A stretch of DNA of 64,000 nucleotides from Sinobaca qinghaiensis (GCF_003610495.1 NZ_RAPK01000011.1:286022-350021); one strand, 5' to 3'. Positions 49,059 to 60,559 are shown, counted from the stretch's first letter. Program-made: numbers and translations. The notes: generated by a model not told the origin, from the letters alone.

Positions 49059-52000
49059 TTATTCGTAGCGCGCTCCTTCTTTATTCATAGGAATGACCAG
49101 TTCCTGATCAAAAGCATAAATATAGGCTTCCTGCACAGGCTCTTCCCAAATGGCAGATAGAGCTTCTCTATATACGTCCAGCTGAAATTGATATTTCTCT
49201 TTCATGCCGGCGATATGTTCTTCCTGAGTTTTATTTTCTACATTGGAAAGGCGGTCTGTCTTATAATCAATCAGCACTAAACGGCCTTCGCTGTTTCGAA
49301 ACACGCAGTCAGCCATCCCCTGAAGGACCGTTATATCGCCGTCTCCTTCAGGTACAGGCCGGCCGTAGGTAAAGGCTACTTCACGCCAGACGTCTGCCGA
49401 TTCCATAAGCTCCTTACCGAGTCTGCTTTCGAAAAACGGCTGTATTTTATTCTCATCAATGACTTCCGCCTGTTCTTCAGTAAGCCAGTTCCCTGCCACG
49501 AGCCGTTTTTTAAGCTCTGTCAGATCGGCGGTAGTTACAGAACCTTCTAAAGATACATGCTCCATTACTATATGAAAAGCAGTCCCTCTTTCCTGGGGAG
49601 TAACCGTTTTTTCCTGAAGAAACCGGGGTCTCTCAGCGCCTGCTGAACGAAATCCGGTCTGCAGAGCCGGCTGTTCACTGTATGGATCAGATATTGCCTG
49701 CTTCCATTCACTTACCGTCTGCTTGGAGCGAAGCACTACTGTATGAGCATAAGGATACTCCCAGTTCATTCTTGCGCCTACCTCTTCATTTTCCTGTGTA
49801 TACCCCGGCACCGTCTCAAGGTGAATGAGTGCTTCTTTTTCCTTTTGGTTTACCTGTTCAGGTTCTTCTTTCTCCCCGGTAAGGGTATGCTGTTCAACCA
49901 CTTCTACATTCCAGCTCGATGTATCAGACAGAAAGTCCATCCGTGACGATTCCTGCCACTCTGCATGATCAGCGTGACGAAGTACAGCCGGCATAATCCA
50001 GTCAAAAAACGTTTTGGCCTGAAGTCTGTCAAATGCCGAAAGCGTATCCGCCGCCTGGCCCGCCGTCACCGCCCATTTAGAAAACTCTGAAGCGGCGTCT
50101 TTCACGGTACCCACTAGAATAAATTGTTCTTTAGCACGGGTCAGTCCTACATAAAGCACTCTCATTTCCTCTGCCAGCAGTTCCTTTTTTTCCCGTATTT
50201 TAATAGCAGCCTGAGGAAGCGAAGTTTTCACTATTCGTTTGGAAGGATTAATATACTTTGTACCGATCCCCAGGTTTTGATGAAGCAGAATATCGCTGTA
50301 CATATCACGCATATTAAAATCCTTGCTTAATCCTGAAAGAAATACAACCGGGAATTCAAGCCCCTTACTTTTATGGATCGTCATCAGCCTGACCACTTCT
50401 TCTTTTTCTCCAAGGGTACGTGCGGTCCCCATATCGTCCCCTTTTTCCTGAAGCCTTTCTACAAAACGCAGAAAGCGGAACAAACCTCGGAAAGAAGTCT
50501 GCTCGTAGGCACGCGCCCTATCATAAAGAGCAAGCAGGTTTGCCTGCCTTTGTTTGCCGCCCGGCAGTCCTCCGGCAAAGTCATAATAACCACTCTCCTG
50601 GAGTAGGCGCCATATAAATTCAGGAAGAGACTCCTGGCGGGAATAGGTCCGCCATTCTTCAAGCGTTACTAAAAATGAGTGGATTTTTTCTCTACAGGTC
50701 GCCGTTTCTGACGCTGCCAGAAGCGCATCGTAATAGGTGCCGCCTGTATCAGCCATTCGTATTTCAGCCATATCTTCTTCACTGAACTGACCGATTGGGG
50801 AACGAAGCACGCTCGCCAGAGGTATATCCTGAATAGGATTATCAATAACGTGCAGCAGCGAAAGGATAATATGAATTTCCACCGCTTTAAAATAACCTGT
50901 ACGAAGTTCTGCATATACCGGTATCTGCAGTTCCCGGAATTCCTCCATCATTGCCGTGGACCAGGCCATCGAACGCATCAGGATTACAAAATCGCTGTAC
51001 CGGACCGGCCGCGGTTCACCCGTTCGGTCGTCTATGATCTGTTTTTTCGCGTCCATCATTTGTTGAATACGCCCCGCGATATACCTTGCTTCCAGAACAG
51101 CTTTTTCTGTGTCCTCTTGTGATTCGTCAACTTCCGTTCCGGACAGAGGGGTGCCTCTATTAATTACGGCAATATCGGCTGAAGGGTCTTCTTCAGACTG
51201 AAAACCTTCATTTCCCTGCTTGAGAGCAGCTTCGCGGTCATAGGCAATTCCCCCGATATCTTTGTCCATCAGCTGTTTGAAAATAAAATTGGAAGCATCA
51301 ATGACGTTTCTGCGGCTGCGGAAGTTTTTATCAAGATTTATTTTCCAGCCGTTTTCTGAATCCTCTGTCGTGTAACGTTCATATTTATCAATAAACAAGC
51401 CTGGCTCAGCCAGACGGAAACGATAAATGCTCTGCTTGACGTCCCCTACCATAAACAGGCGGTCCGGAGCTGCTACAAGCTGAAGTATCGCCTCCTGCAC
51501 GTAGTTGGTGTCCTGATACTCATCAACGAGTACTTCCTGAAAGTGATCCTGATAATAGGCAGATGCCTGCACACTGCCCGATTGATCCCGTAAAATCTGC
51601 AGGGTTAAGTGCTCCAGATCGGAGAAGTCAGCCACACCCTTATCCCGCTTGCTTTCTGTGAAACGGCTGTTCAGCTCTTTGGCCGCTGTCGTAAGCTCTT
51701 TTACCGCTGGAACCATAAAGTGCATATCTTCGAGCATTTTTTCAGGGGACTGATACAGCAGCTCTTTAATATTTTTTAAAATATCTTTAGATTTATCTCT
51801 CAGCTGCTTGGCTTCGACTTTTAAAGATTCATCTACCTCATGTTTTTTTGTAATGGGTTTCAGTCCCTTGGATGAGACCGCATGGACGCCCGCATAAAGC
51901 TGTTCCAGCGTAGTATAATCCTTAATGATGGAAAGCTGTTCAATATCGGACTGGATGGCTTCTGCATAGGGTAAAGGCCCTGACGGTGCATGAGCCAGCT

Positions 52001-52736
52001 CTTCAGCCCGGTACAGCATGCGCAGAGCTCCTTCAAGCGTAATATGAATTTCCTGAATAATCTCCCGGGACCATGGATGTTCATTTATATTATCGCCGCT
52101 GAGCGTTTCGTATTGACTGCTCATTTCCCCGAGCCAGCTGGACGGGTCCGGATGAGCCCGGGAGAAATCATAAAGCCTGCGTATCAGCTGGCGGAGTCTC
52201 TCATCATTTCGACTGCCGCTGTAGGAATCAGCTGCCTGGATAAAAAAGCTGCTTTCCGGCTGTTCGTATTTTTCTTCCAGAATCTGCTCCAGTATTTCCT
52301 CTTTAATCCATTCTCCTTCGGTTTCATCCAGCACCCGAAACTTTGGATCCAGCTCAACCTGAAAGTAATGCCTGCGGATAACGCTCATGCAAAAGGAATG
52401 CAGAGAGGAAATCTGGGCTTTATTTAATAAAGAAAGCTGCCTGCGCAGATGAAGGGACCCCGGATTTTCATGAATCTCCCGCTCCAGTGCTTTCCCGATT
52501 CTAGTTTTCATTTCGGCGGCAGCGGCATTGGTAAACGTTACAATCAGCAGGCGGTCGATATCGATGCCGTTTTCTTCGTTAATAATTTTTTGGATCACAC
52601 GCTCTACCAGAACGGCTGTTTTTCCGCTTCCGGCAGCGGCAGCAACAAGCGTATCTGCTCCGCTTCCGGAAATCGCTTCCCACTGGCTGTCAGTCCATCG
52701 GACATTTTCCGGCTTAGTCTTTCTTGTTCTTTTCAT
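49059..52736 (-). CDS. addA: ATP-dependent helicase-nuclease subunit A
   Basis: 1225 aa from ATG 52736 (AGGGGGAG seven bases upstream; the TTG at 52757 is in front of it). UvrD-type helicase motifs in order: AAAAGSGKTAVLVERV, VTFTNAAAAEMKTRI, DEYQDTNYVQE, VGDVKQSIYRFR, TIHKSKGLEFPVV and LYVGLTRAKEQF. A RecB-type nuclease domain (about 1060-1210) has VLIDYKTDRLSN. With AddB it resects double-strand breaks and loads RecA in homologous repair. The start overlaps the end of addB by 23 bases, so the two are coupled. Confidence 0.96.
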   Translation of the reverse strand: MKRTRKTKPENVRWTDSQWEAISGSGADTLVAAAAGSGKTAVLVERVIQKIINEENGIDIDRLLIVTFTNAAAAEMKTRIGKALEREIHENPGSLHLRRQLSLLNKAQISSLHSFCMSVIRRHYFQVELDPKFRVLDETEGEWIKEEILEQILEEKYEQPESSFFIQAADSYSGSRNDERLRQLIRRLYDFSRAHPDPSSWLGEMSSQYETLSGDNINEHPWSREIIQEIHITLEGALRMLYRAEELAHAPSGPLPYAEAIQSDIEQLSIIKDYTTLEQLYAGVHAVSSKGLKPITKKHEVDESLKVEAKQLRDKSKDILKNIKELLYQSPEKMLEDMHFMVPAVKELTTAAKELNSRFTESKRDKGVADFSDLEHLTLQILRDQSGSVQASAYYQDHFQEVLVDEYQDTNYVQEAILQLVAAPDRLFMVGDVKQSIYRFRLAEPGLFIDKYERYTTEDSENGWKINLDKNFRSRRNVIDASNFIFKQLMDKDIGGIAYDREAALKQGNEGFQSEEDPSADIAVINRGTPLSGTEVDESQEDTEKAVLEARYIAGRIQQMMDAKKQIIDDRTGEPRPVRYSDFVILMRSMAWSTAMMEEFRELQIPVYAELRTGYFKAVEIHIILSLLHVIDNPIQDIPLASVLRSPIGQFSEEDMAEIRMADTGGTYYDALLAASETATCREKIHSFLVTLEEWRTYSRQESLPEFIWRLLQESGYYDFAGGLPGGKQRQANLLALYDRARAYEQTSFRGLFRFLRFVERLQEKGDDMGTARTLGEKEEVVRLMTIHKSKGLEFPVVFLSGLSKDFNMRDMYSDILLHQNLGIGTKYINPSKRIVKTSLPQAAIKIREKKELLAEEMRVLYVGLTRAKEQFILVGTVKDAASEFSKWAVTAGQAADTLSAFDRLQAKTFFDWIMPAVLRHADHAEWQESSRMDFLSDTSSWNVEVVEQHTLTGEKEEPEQVNQKEKEALIHLETVPGYTQENEEVGARMNWEYPYAHTVVLRSKQTVSEWKQAISDPYSEQPALQTGFRSAGAERPRFLQEKTVTPQERGTAFHIVMEHVSLEGSVTTADLTELKKRLVAGNWLTEEQAEVIDENKIQPFFESRLGKELMESADVWREVAFTYGRPVPEGDGDITVLQGMADCVFRNSEGRLVLIDYKTDRLSNVENKTQEEHIAGMKEKYQFQLDVYREALSAIWEEPVQEAYIYAFDQELVIPMNKEGARYE

Positions 52737-55700
52737 CAGGCGGCTCCCCCTCTCCAAGTAACTCTTTTTTTATCGTTTCATTATCCGCTTTCAGCACTCT
52801 GAAATGATTGGCTTCAAACTGCTGGTCAAATTGACAGACAGGCCGGAAGGAGCAGAAAGTACAGGCTGTATCATTGCCAATTTTGTATGGATTAATCTCT
52901 ACGGCGCCATGCATAATACGCTCTCCGGCATCGAGCAGCTTCTGCTGGATAAACTGATGCACCGCCTGGAAGTTCTCCCGGCTGATCGTTGATCCCGTTT
53001 TAGAAAGCTCTCCATTTTTTTTCATTCTGGCTGGAATAGTCGTAGAATGCCCTTCTTTCAGATCGGTGTCCATCAGGCGGACCGATTCCTCGTTGTCTGC
53101 AATCAGGCCTTTCATCTTGTATTCCTTAAATAATCTTTCTTCAATATCTTCTGCTGATTCATCCATTACGCTGACAAACGGATCGTGAATATGGAAATAA
53201 AGAATACCTGCCGGATCTGCTTTTTCCCCGATCCATTCTTCTGCGTAGGTCATTACAATATCCAGATAAACGAGCATCTGCAGCGCCAGCCCAAAATACA
53301 CTTCGCTCAGGCGGATGTCCTTTACGCTGGATTTGTAGTCAATTACGCGGAGAAGCACCCCTTCTGATCCTTCCGCCCTGTCAACACGGTCTATTCTGCC
53401 TGCAATCTCCATTTTTGTGCCATTTTCCAGTGTGAACGTCATCGGCGGCAGATCCTGGTGTTCACCGAAAGCTACTTCTAAAGCAATCGGGGAAAATGCT
53501 GACTGGATCGACTGCCTGCGCATAACAAGCGAAGCTCTCGTAATCGTCTCCTGCAGCTTTTTCTGTACAAAAGCATGCTTGGCACTGCTTGAGAGTATCT
53601 CCCGCTGAACTTTTGGCGCGAGCTGTTCTACGGCATGCGCTGCTTTTTCTCTGCAGTCCTGTTCCGATATATCCTTCCATTCTTTTCCTTCTCTTTGAAT
53701 GGCTTCTGTTATATCTTTTAAAGCCGCATGAAAAAACTGGCCGATATCAGGCGCTTCCAGCGTATACGTATCCCGTTCTTTTAGTCTCAGCCCATAAGAG
53801 GCAAAGTGGGCAAACGCACATTTTTCAAACTGCTCTACTCTGGAGACGCTCGCCTTTAATGACGTACCGTAAAGCTGGGTGCTCATTTGTTCGGTCAGCG
53901 GATACGCTTTATTTTTATAAAAAATACTCTGCATGCCTTTGACAAAGTCGGGGTGTGCTTCCGGGGACTGCACGTACCAGTTATATACACCCCACCATAA
54001 ATCTGATATGGATTCGCCCGACTTCCAGCGCTGAAGCTGATAAATCAGCTGGGAAAGCGTGCGTCTGGATGAATGCACAAACGCTGCTTCCTGCGCCTCT
54101 GATTCAAACTCCTGCGGCTCTGCAAAGATAAATTCTTCCTTTATTCCCGGCAGCATATTTTTCAGCTGGCTGATTAAAATAGACGGCTGCTGCGCTTCCC
54201 CCTTCTCATTGGCAAGCGGGTAGCTTATATACAATTCTCTGGAGGGAAGACTCAAAGCCCGGTACACTAAAAAAGATTCATTTAACAGCTTCTGGCTCGA
54301 TGTGTGCGCAAGAGATACGCCGCTTTCCTCAAACCATCTGCGGTCTTCATCTCCAAGAATGCCGTCCTCATCCATTGTAGATGGCAGGACTCCTTCGTTT
54401 ACGCCAAGCACAAAAAGTAATTTAACATCTTCCAGACGCGAACGCTCCATATCCGCGGCGCTTACCTGATCTATAGCTGGCGGAACGAGCCGGAACAAAA
54501 GGCTTTCCAGACCGGCTTCAAGCAGTTTACGATAGCGGGTCATGCTCATTTTTTCATCGCCCGCTACTTCGACGATCTGATCGAACAGTTCAATCAGCTC
54601 ACCCCAGACCTGCTCATGCTCTCCTGCTTTTGTAAGGTCTCCATGCTCCAGTGCAATATCCCTTAATTTTTCCAGCTTTTCCGGAATGTTGAGTTCCTCC
54701 ATAAAACGATACAAAGCAGCCGTATAGTCTTCTACCGTCGTTCCTTTTTTTAATCGCTTTTCCAGAGGAAGAATCCGCTCTTTTAGCAGTTCTTTTTGTT
54801 CATTGATCAGCTGTTCTATCTGTTCTTCTGTACGGGACCGTTCATAATCTTCTCCGGCGGACGTCCGAAACCGGGTAAAGGACCATTTATCTTTGCTTTT
54901 CCAGTGTTTTTCTTTAATGCCATATGCGAGAACATAGTTTTCCAGCCGGTCCATGTTTTTTCTGCATGCTTCCCAGTCGTCTGCTGCCGGAAACAGCATA
55001 TCTGTTTTCACAGCCCGGAATACTGCTTCATAGCGCCAGCTCTCCGTCAGCCACTCCAGTACCGACCGTAAAAATTCCAGCACGGGATGATGCTCCATTT
55101 TTTTGGTCTGATCCGTAAAAAGCGGTATCCCGTGATCGCGGAAAGAAGTCTGCAGTAGATCATCATAATCACCGATACTGCGTGCCATTACCGCAATATC
55201 TTTAAATCGGTAGCCATCTTCTTTTACTTTTTCCAGAATGGTTCTGGCCGTATGATCAACTTCCACCCGTTTATTAGCCGGACTCCACATCTGCACATTT
55301 GGGGACTGATTCCGTACATGAATCGGGCGTTTTTCAAAGTTTGCTTCCAGATGCCTGAGATCTTCATGCCGCTCATCTTTATCTTCTTCTGCTTCAAATA
55401 GTCTTACGTGCTGTTCTTTATCAGCAGACATCTGCTGAAGCAGGTGGAACGTATCCGCTGTTTCTTTAAAAAGATCCAGAGCATGCGTATCCTGCTGAAT
55501 ATGTGCTTGATCCATTGTTAATGCTATCGTTGTCTGCTCTGCTTTGTTTACCAGCATTAACAGAATTTCCATTTCCTGAGGAGTAAAAGAATGAAATCCG
55601 TCTAAATAAATTCGACAGCCCTCAAGCATGTTGGAATAAGGCAGCTTGTCGCGGAGCATCGGAAGGTAGTCTTCGAGTCCAATAAAGCGTCCTTCCATTT

Positions 55701-56226
55701 CAGATTCCATCTTTTCCCACAACAGCAGTATATCCGACAGCTTATCAGAAAGAATTTTGTCGTTTGCAGTTTGAACCGTTTTTTGTTCGGTTTTTTCTTT
55801 TATCTCATTAATATGGCCGGGTTCTACATTATAGCGCTGGAACTCTTTAAGCATAGTATCCATATTTTCAATAAATCCCGGCGTATCAGATGATTTGGTG
55901 AAAAGTTTAAAGTCGCTTTTATGTTCTTCCATGACTTTTCGCAGCAGTACGTGCATTCCCTGCTTCTGCAGAAAAGTATGAGTGAGGCCGCCCTGTTCCT
56001 GCAGAATCCTCCGTGCGAGTCTCGGGAAGCTGTATACCTGGGCCCTCTGCAGACCGATTGTATGCTTTTTAATTAACTTCTGTTCCGAGATAAACGTCAT
56101 TTGATCCGGCACCAGTAAAATAATGGGCTGTCCTGACGGATCTTCCTTTGACTGCCTGATAATGTCATCATGCATCGTCTCTGTTTTTCCTGTACCGGTT
56201 CTCCCAATGAAATAATGCACTGTCAT
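52714..56226 (-). CDS. addB: ATP-dependent helicase-nuclease subunit B
   Basis: 1170 aa. N-terminal Walker A IGRTGTGKTETM, an inactivated helicase middle, and a C-terminal nuclease with VIDYKSSVKDI. Iron-sulphur cysteines are present: one in QFEKCAFAHFASYG (about residue 800) and CTFCSFRPVC (about 1118-1127), giving the four-Cys 4Fe-4S staple. Length equals B. subtilis AddB (1166). AAGGGAGCAAG precedes the ATG at 56226. First gene of addBA; unlike many Bacillus genomes, no sbcDC follows. Confidence 0.95.
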   Translation of the reverse strand: MTVHYFIGRTGTGKTETMHDDIIRQSKEDPSGQPIILLVPDQMTFISEQKLIKKHTIGLQRAQVYSFPRLARRILQEQGGLTHTFLQKQGMHVLLRKVMEEHKSDFKLFTKSSDTPGFIENMDTMLKEFQRYNVEPGHINEIKEKTEQKTVQTANDKILSDKLSDILLLWEKMESEMEGRFIGLEDYLPMLRDKLPYSNMLEGCRIYLDGFHSFTPQEMEILLMLVNKAEQTTIALTMDQAHIQQDTHALDLFKETADTFHLLQQMSADKEQHVRLFEAEEDKDERHEDLRHLEANFEKRPIHVRNQSPNVQMWSPANKRVEVDHTARTILEKVKEDGYRFKDIAVMARSIGDYDDLLQTSFRDHGIPLFTDQTKKMEHHPVLEFLRSVLEWLTESWRYEAVFRAVKTDMLFPAADDWEACRKNMDRLENYVLAYGIKEKHWKSKDKWSFTRFRTSAGEDYERSRTEEQIEQLINEQKELLKERILPLEKRLKKGTTVEDYTAALYRFMEELNIPEKLEKLRDIALEHGDLTKAGEHEQVWGELIELFDQIVEVAGDEKMSMTRYRKLLEAGLESLLFRLVPPAIDQVSAADMERSRLEDVKLLFVLGVNEGVLPSTMDEDGILGDEDRRWFEESGVSLAHTSSQKLLNESFLVYRALSLPSRELYISYPLANEKGEAQQPSILISQLKNMLPGIKEEFIFAEPQEFESEAQEAAFVHSSRRTLSQLIYQLQRWKSGESISDLWWGVYNWYVQSPEAHPDFVKGMQSIFYKNKAYPLTEQMSTQLYGTSLKASVSRVEQFEKCAFAHFASYGLRLKERDTYTLEAPDIGQFFHAALKDITEAIQREGKEWKDISEQDCREKAAHAVEQLAPKVQREILSSSAKHAFVQKKLQETITRASLVMRRQSIQSAFSPIALEVAFGEHQDLPPMTFTLENGTKMEIAGRIDRVDRAEGSEGVLLRVIDYKSSVKDIRLSEVYFGLALQMLVYLDIVMTYAEEWIGEKADPAGILYFHIHDPFVSVMDESAEDIEERLFKEYKMKGLIADNEESVRLMDTDLKEGHSTTIPARMKKNGELSKTGSTISRENFQAVHQFIQQKLLDAGERIMHGAVEINPYKIGNDTACTFCSFRPVCQFDQQFEANHFRVLKADNETIKKELLGEGEPPDEKNKKD

Positions 56227-56260
56227 ATACTTGCTCCCTTCTAATACCCTTCGTTCGATA

Positions 56261-56274
56261 GAATCATATGTTCG
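56261..56274 (-). promoter_or_regulatory. Weak LexA-box-like sequence before addB
   Basis: On the minus strand CGAACATATGATTC keeps a perfect left half of the Bacillus LexA box (CGAAC-N4-GTTCG), but its right half is poor. It lies 35 bases before the addB start and overlaps a TATGAT that could be the -10. Confidence 0.25.
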
Positions 56275-56360
56275 CCTATGTACTATTTTAATATAAAATA
56301 TTGGAAAAGGTAAGGATTATTCCTTGTCATTACATGGTTTATGTCTCTTTTTATAATAAA

Positions 56361-56390
56361 AAAAAGAGCCCTGAAAAACAGGACTCTTTC
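56361..56390 (-). terminator. Terminator of odhAB
   Basis: AAAGAG-CCTG pairs with CAGG-CTCTTT (56363-56389) around AAAAA, followed by T8 on the minus strand, nine bases past the odhB stop. Confidence 0.85.
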
Positions 56391-56397
56391 TGAATGA

Positions 56398-57705
56398 TTA
56401 ACCTTCCAATAAAAGAGATTCTGGATCTTCCAGAAGCTGCTTAACTTTTACAAGGAAGCTGACTGCTTCTTTTCCATCCACAATACGGTGGTCGTAGGAA
56501 AGGGCAAGGTACATCATTGGACGGTTTTCCATTGTCTCTTTATCAACGGCTACTGGTCTCCACTGGATCGTATGCATTCCAAGAATACCTACCTGCGGGC
56601 CATTTAAAATCGGTGTAGATAAGAGGGAACCGAACACTCCTCCGTTTGTAATGGTAAAGGAGCCACCCTGTAGATCCGGCAGAGTTAACTTGTTATCGCG
56701 TGCTTTTTTGGACAGCCCGATAATTTCCTGTTCAATTTCAGGGAAAGAAAGACGGTCTGCATTACGCACTACCGGAACGACGAGTCCATCATCTGTGGAA
56801 ACGGCCATACCGATATCATAAAATTTCTTTTTCACTACTTCTTTGCCCTGAATTTCAGCATTAAGAAGTGGAAATTGTTTTAAGGCTGCAATAACAGCTT
56901 TGGTAAAGAAAGACATAAAGCCAAGTCGAACATCGTGGGAATCCTGGAAGGAGTCCTTTCTTCTGCTTCTTACATCCATAATAGCTGTCATATCTACTTC
57001 ATTGAATGTAGTAAGCATGGCTGATGTCTGCTGCACTTCAACCAGACGGTTTGCGATAGTCTGACGGCGGCGGGAAAGTTTTTCACGCTCCACCGGCTTA
57101 CCTGCAAACTCATCTTTGCTTTCTTTTTCTTTTGGTTTGCTTTCTTTAGCAGGAGCTTCCGACTTTGCGGCAGCTTTTGTGTTGCTTTCGTAGTTCTCTA
57201 CATCTTCTTTTCTTACGCGTCCGAGCGGATCTCTTGTTGGAATATCATCAAGATTTAATCCTTTTTCGCGGGCGAGCTTTCTAGCCGATGGGGAAGCAAC
57301 CGGAGAATCGGAAGGCGAAGAATCACTGTCGCTTTCTTCTTCACTTGATTCTTCTTTTGATGCAGCCGGTGCTTCTTCTTTTTCCGGCTCTTCTTTTGCA
57401 GATTCTTCTTTTGAAGATTCTTCTTTCGACGAGGACTCTTCAGACGATTCTTCACTGCCGCCTGCTTCGCCATTCTGGTCGATCACTGCGATAACGTCTC
57501 CAACTTCGACTGTATCACCGGGCTCTTTAAGAAGTTCTTTGATTACACCGGACTCTTCGCTCGGAATTTCCACGTTTACTTTATCCGTTTCCAGTTCAGC
57601 GATATTTTCGCCTTTTTCTACATAATCGCCGGGTGACTTCAGCCACTCTGCAATCGTTCCTTCTGTAATTGATTCCGCAAGTTCTGGTACTTTAATTTCC
57701 GCCAT
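56398..57705 (-). CDS. odhB: 2-oxoglutarate dehydrogenase E2, dihydrolipoamide succinyltransferase
   Basis: 435 aa. The lipoyl domain (1-77) has Lys42 in ETDKVNVE. The first linker (about 78-137) is almost only Glu, Ser, Lys and Asp (for example [20 protein letters not shown]) in place of the usual Ala-Pro linker. The E1/E3-binding domain (about 138-175; [16 protein letters not shown]) is followed by a second short linker. The catalytic domain (about 205-435) ends with [14 protein letters not shown] (catalytic His and Asp). It transfers succinyl from E1 to CoA in the TCA cycle. It follows odhA by 16 bases. Confidence 0.96.
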   Translation of the reverse strand: MAEIKVPELAESITEGTIAEWLKSPGDYVEKGENIAELETDKVNVEIPSEESGVIKELLKEPGDTVEVGDVIAVIDQNGEAGGSEESSEESSSKEESSKEESAKEEPEKEEAPAASKEESSEEESDSDSSPSDSPVASPSARKLAREKGLNLDDIPTRDPLGRVRKEDVENYESNTKAAAKSEAPAKESKPKEKESKDEFAGKPVEREKLSRRRQTIANRLVEVQQTSAMLTTFNEVDMTAIMDVRSRRKDSFQDSHDVRLGFMSFFTKAVIAALKQFPLLNAEIQGKEVVKKKFYDIGMAVSTDDGLVVPVVRNADRLSFPEIEQEIIGLSKKARDNKLTLPDLQGGSFTITNGGVFGSLLSTPILNGPQVGILGMHTIQWRPVAVDKETMENRPMMYLALSYDHRIVDGKEAVSFLVKVKQLLEDPESLLLEG

Positions 57706-57721
57706 GAGTAAATCCTCCTTG

Positions 57722-60559
57722 TTATTTTCCTCTCAATGCTTCATCTATAATACGGCTTTGTTCTTTTTTGTGGACTTTAGGATCTCCCTCAGACGGACTT
57801 GAACGCCTGCGGCGTCCGATATATTCCGTTGTAATCTTGCTTCCCGCTACGCTTCTGAGAAGCGGCTGCACGTAATTCCATGGCCCCATATTGGACGGCT
57901 CTTCCTGTACCCATTTAAATTCTTTAACGTTAGGATACTGTTCAAGCAGTTCTGATATCTTGTCGTCCGGGAACGGATACAACTCTTCAATTCTAACGAT
58001 ATGCGTATCACTTACTTCTTTTTCATCTTCGATAGCTTCATGAAGATCAATCGCCATTTTTCCTGTAGCAAACAGCATGCGTTTTACTTTTTTAGGTTCT
58101 TTACCTGTTTTTGGATCCTCTACGATGGACTGGAACATTCCTTTACTAAATGCATCCGGTCCAGATGCCACATTCTGGTTTCTTAACAGGCTTTTTGGTG
58201 TCATAAGAACAAGCGGTCTCATCTCTTCTTTGCCCAGGAAAGAAGCCTGACGGCGGAGGAGATGGAAATACTGCGCTGAACTCGACAAGTAAGCTACGTT
58301 CCAGTTATTTTCGGCAGCAAGCGTCAAGAAACGTTCCAGCCTTGCACTGGAATGCTCCGGGCCCTGTCCTTCATATCCGTGCGGAAGCAGCATTACCATT
58401 CCTGACTTCTGTCCCCATTTAGCACGTCCCGCTGAAATAAACTGGTCAAATATAACCTGGGCGGCGTTGGCAAAATCGCCAAACTGCGCTTCCCATAAAA
58501 CGAGCGTTTCAGGCGCCTGAACGTTATATCCATATTCAAACCCTACAATAGCCGCTTCGGACAGCGGGCTGTTATGAACTGCAAAGGAAGCTTTTGCTTT
58601 GGAAAGCGTGTGAAGCGGCGAATAGATATCCCCGTTTTCACTGTCATGCAGCACAATATGCCGCTGCGCAAATGTACCGCGCTCGGAGTCCTGTCCTGTC
58701 AGGCGCACCGGTGTTCCATCAGAGATAATGCTTGCAAACGCAAGTGTTTCTGCATGGGACCAGTCTACTTTTCCGCCTTCCTTAAGCGCATCTTTTCTTC
58801 TTTCCAGAATTTTCTTCAGCTTCGGAAAGACATTAAACTCTTCCGGCCACGTGATCAATTCTTCGTTCAGCTGCTGCAGATCGTCAATATCATAGGAAGT
58901 GTTCACCTGAGGCAGATGCTTTTCCACTTCTTCAGGTATACTTACATCTTCTGCATCCTCTGATTTATCACCAGATACACGATCATAGTTTTCCTGAAGG
59001 TACTGCAGGCTGTCCTCTTTATATTTCTCCGCTTCCTCTTTGGAAAGCAGCTCATCTTTAACAAGCTCGCCGGCATAAACTTCACGAGCTGTAGGATGAC
59101 TTCTGATTACCTCATACAAATGCGGCTGGGTTGCGGCCGGCTCATCCATTTCGTTATGTCCGAAACGACGGTATCCGATCAGGTCAATCACAAAGTCTTT
59201 ATTGAATTTATTCCGGTATTCATGTGCCAAGTGAATGGCTGCCAGACAGGAATCTGCATCATCGGCATTCACATGCACGATTGGGATTTCATAACCTTTA
59301 GCGGGGTCACTTGCATACGTAGTACTTCTGGAATCATGGGTATCGGTCGTAAAACCGAGCTGGTTATTTGCAATAATGTGAAGCGTACCGCCGGTCTGAT
59401 AACCTTTCAGACGGCTCATGTTGAGGGTTTCCGTAACTACACCTTCACCAGGGAAGGCGGCGTCGCCGTGAATAAGTACTGCGATTGCTTTGTTTGTGTC
59501 CTGCTGCGGGAAGCCGGGCTCGCTGCGGCTGTCCTGAGCTGCTCTGGCGTATCCTTCCACCACAGGGTTAACAAACTCAAGGTGACTTGGGTTATTAGCA
59601 AGCGTGATGGTTGCGTCCACACTTTCTTTTTGAATTTCTTTATTGGCACCAAGATGATATTTCACATCTCCGGTCCAGCCATAGCTCAGGCCAATCGATC
59701 CTTCAGAAGGAACCAGATCTTTGTTCGGTGAATGCTGAAACTCGGAAAAAATTAAATCATAAGGTTTGCCAAGTACATTGGACAATACGCTCAAGCGTCC
59801 GCGGTGGGACATACCGATCATGACGTTTTCCGCACCTTCATGAATGGCATCCTGCACAAATTCATCTACCATTGGTACGAGTGCGTCGACCCCTTCAATA
59901 GAGAAACGCTTCTGTCCGACAAATGTTTTGTGTAGAAACTGCTCAAAAGACTCGACGTCCGTCAGCTGCTTTAGGAGCGTTCTCCGTCTATCATCCGAAA
60001 GGCCTTTATATATTTCACCGGATTCTACTTTTTTATTCAGCCATCTATGTTCCTCCACGTCATGTACGTGGTTGAATTCGAAAGCAATAGAGCGCGTGTA
60101 CATGCTTTTTAAATGGTTAATGGCTTCATAGCCGTTTGTAATTCTCTCCGGGGCGTCTTCACAGATAATATAAGCCGGAAGCGCCTGCAGGTCTTCTTCC
60201 GAAAGATTGTATTCGTTAATTTTTAAAAAGGACGTTTCCTCACCAGGTTTGGCGAGAGGATTAATATCTGCTGACAGATGTCCATGTATACGGATATTTT
60301 CCGCAAGCTTTACCGCATTGGCAATCTTGTCTACGTCTATGGAAGAAACATCTGTTACGGTAGCACTCGATTCTGCACTTAGTTCGGCAGAGGGAGCTGT
60401 TCCGTTAACGGGTGCCCCATATTGTTCAAACCATTCTCTCATTTCACTATCAATAGAATCTGGATCTTCTGTAAATTGGTCATAAAGATCCATTAAATAC
60501 CCCAGGTTGGGGCCATAAAATTCTTGCCATGCTTCTTGCTTGGCTGAATTTTTACTCAT
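57722..60559 (-). CDS. odhA: 2-oxoglutarate dehydrogenase E1
   Basis: 945 aa from ATG 60559: GCGGAGGT is nine bases upstream, while the ATG at 60568 directly abuts it. The thiamine-diphosphate motif [12 protein letters not shown] to ANNQLGFTT (about 365-400) and the C-terminal transketolase pyrimidine domain (about 610-800) with [20 protein letters not shown] are intact. Length equals B. subtilis OdhA (944). First step of 2-oxoglutarate oxidation. Transcribed with odhB from a promoter with a cre-like palindrome. Confidence 0.96.
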   Translation of the reverse strand: MSKNSAKQEAWQEFYGPNLGYLMDLYDQFTEDPDSIDSEMREWFEQYGAPVNGTAPSAELSAESSATVTDVSSIDVDKIANAVKLAENIRIHGHLSADINPLAKPGEETSFLKINEYNLSEEDLQALPAYIICEDAPERITNGYEAINHLKSMYTRSIAFEFNHVHDVEEHRWLNKKVESGEIYKGLSDDRRRTLLKQLTDVESFEQFLHKTFVGQKRFSIEGVDALVPMVDEFVQDAIHEGAENVMIGMSHRGRLSVLSNVLGKPYDLIFSEFQHSPNKDLVPSEGSIGLSYGWTGDVKYHLGANKEIQKESVDATITLANNPSHLEFVNPVVEGYARAAQDSRSEPGFPQQDTNKAIAVLIHGDAAFPGEGVVTETLNMSRLKGYQTGGTLHIIANNQLGFTTDTHDSRSTTYASDPAKGYEIPIVHVNADDADSCLAAIHLAHEYRNKFNKDFVIDLIGYRRFGHNEMDEPAATQPHLYEVIRSHPTAREVYAGELVKDELLSKEEAEKYKEDSLQYLQENYDRVSGDKSEDAEDVSIPEEVEKHLPQVNTSYDIDDLQQLNEELITWPEEFNVFPKLKKILERRKDALKEGGKVDWSHAETLAFASIISDGTPVRLTGQDSERGTFAQRHIVLHDSENGDIYSPLHTLSKAKASFAVHNSPLSEAAIVGFEYGYNVQAPETLVLWEAQFGDFANAAQVIFDQFISAGRAKWGQKSGMVMLLPHGYEGQGPEHSSARLERFLTLAAENNWNVAYLSSSAQYFHLLRRQASFLGKEEMRPLVLMTPKSLLRNQNVASGPDAFSKGMFQSIVEDPKTGKEPKKVKRMLFATGKMAIDLHEAIEDEKEVSDTHIVRIEELYPFPDDKISELLEQYPNVKEFKWVQEEPSNMGPWNYVQPLLRSVAGSKITTEYIGRRRRSSPSEGDPKVHKKEQSRIIDEALRGK

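Noticed and set aside
57255..57473. Very basic 72-codon frame inside odhB
   Set aside because: It is a frame shift reading of the Glu/Ser repeat (GAA/AGA turned into AAG/AAA) and lacks a ribosome site.
59096..59731. 211-codon plus-strand reading frame opposite odhA
   Set aside because: It lies entirely antisense to a strongly conserved enzyme gene, has no ribosome site and no recognisable motif; it is a mirror of the odhA codon pattern.
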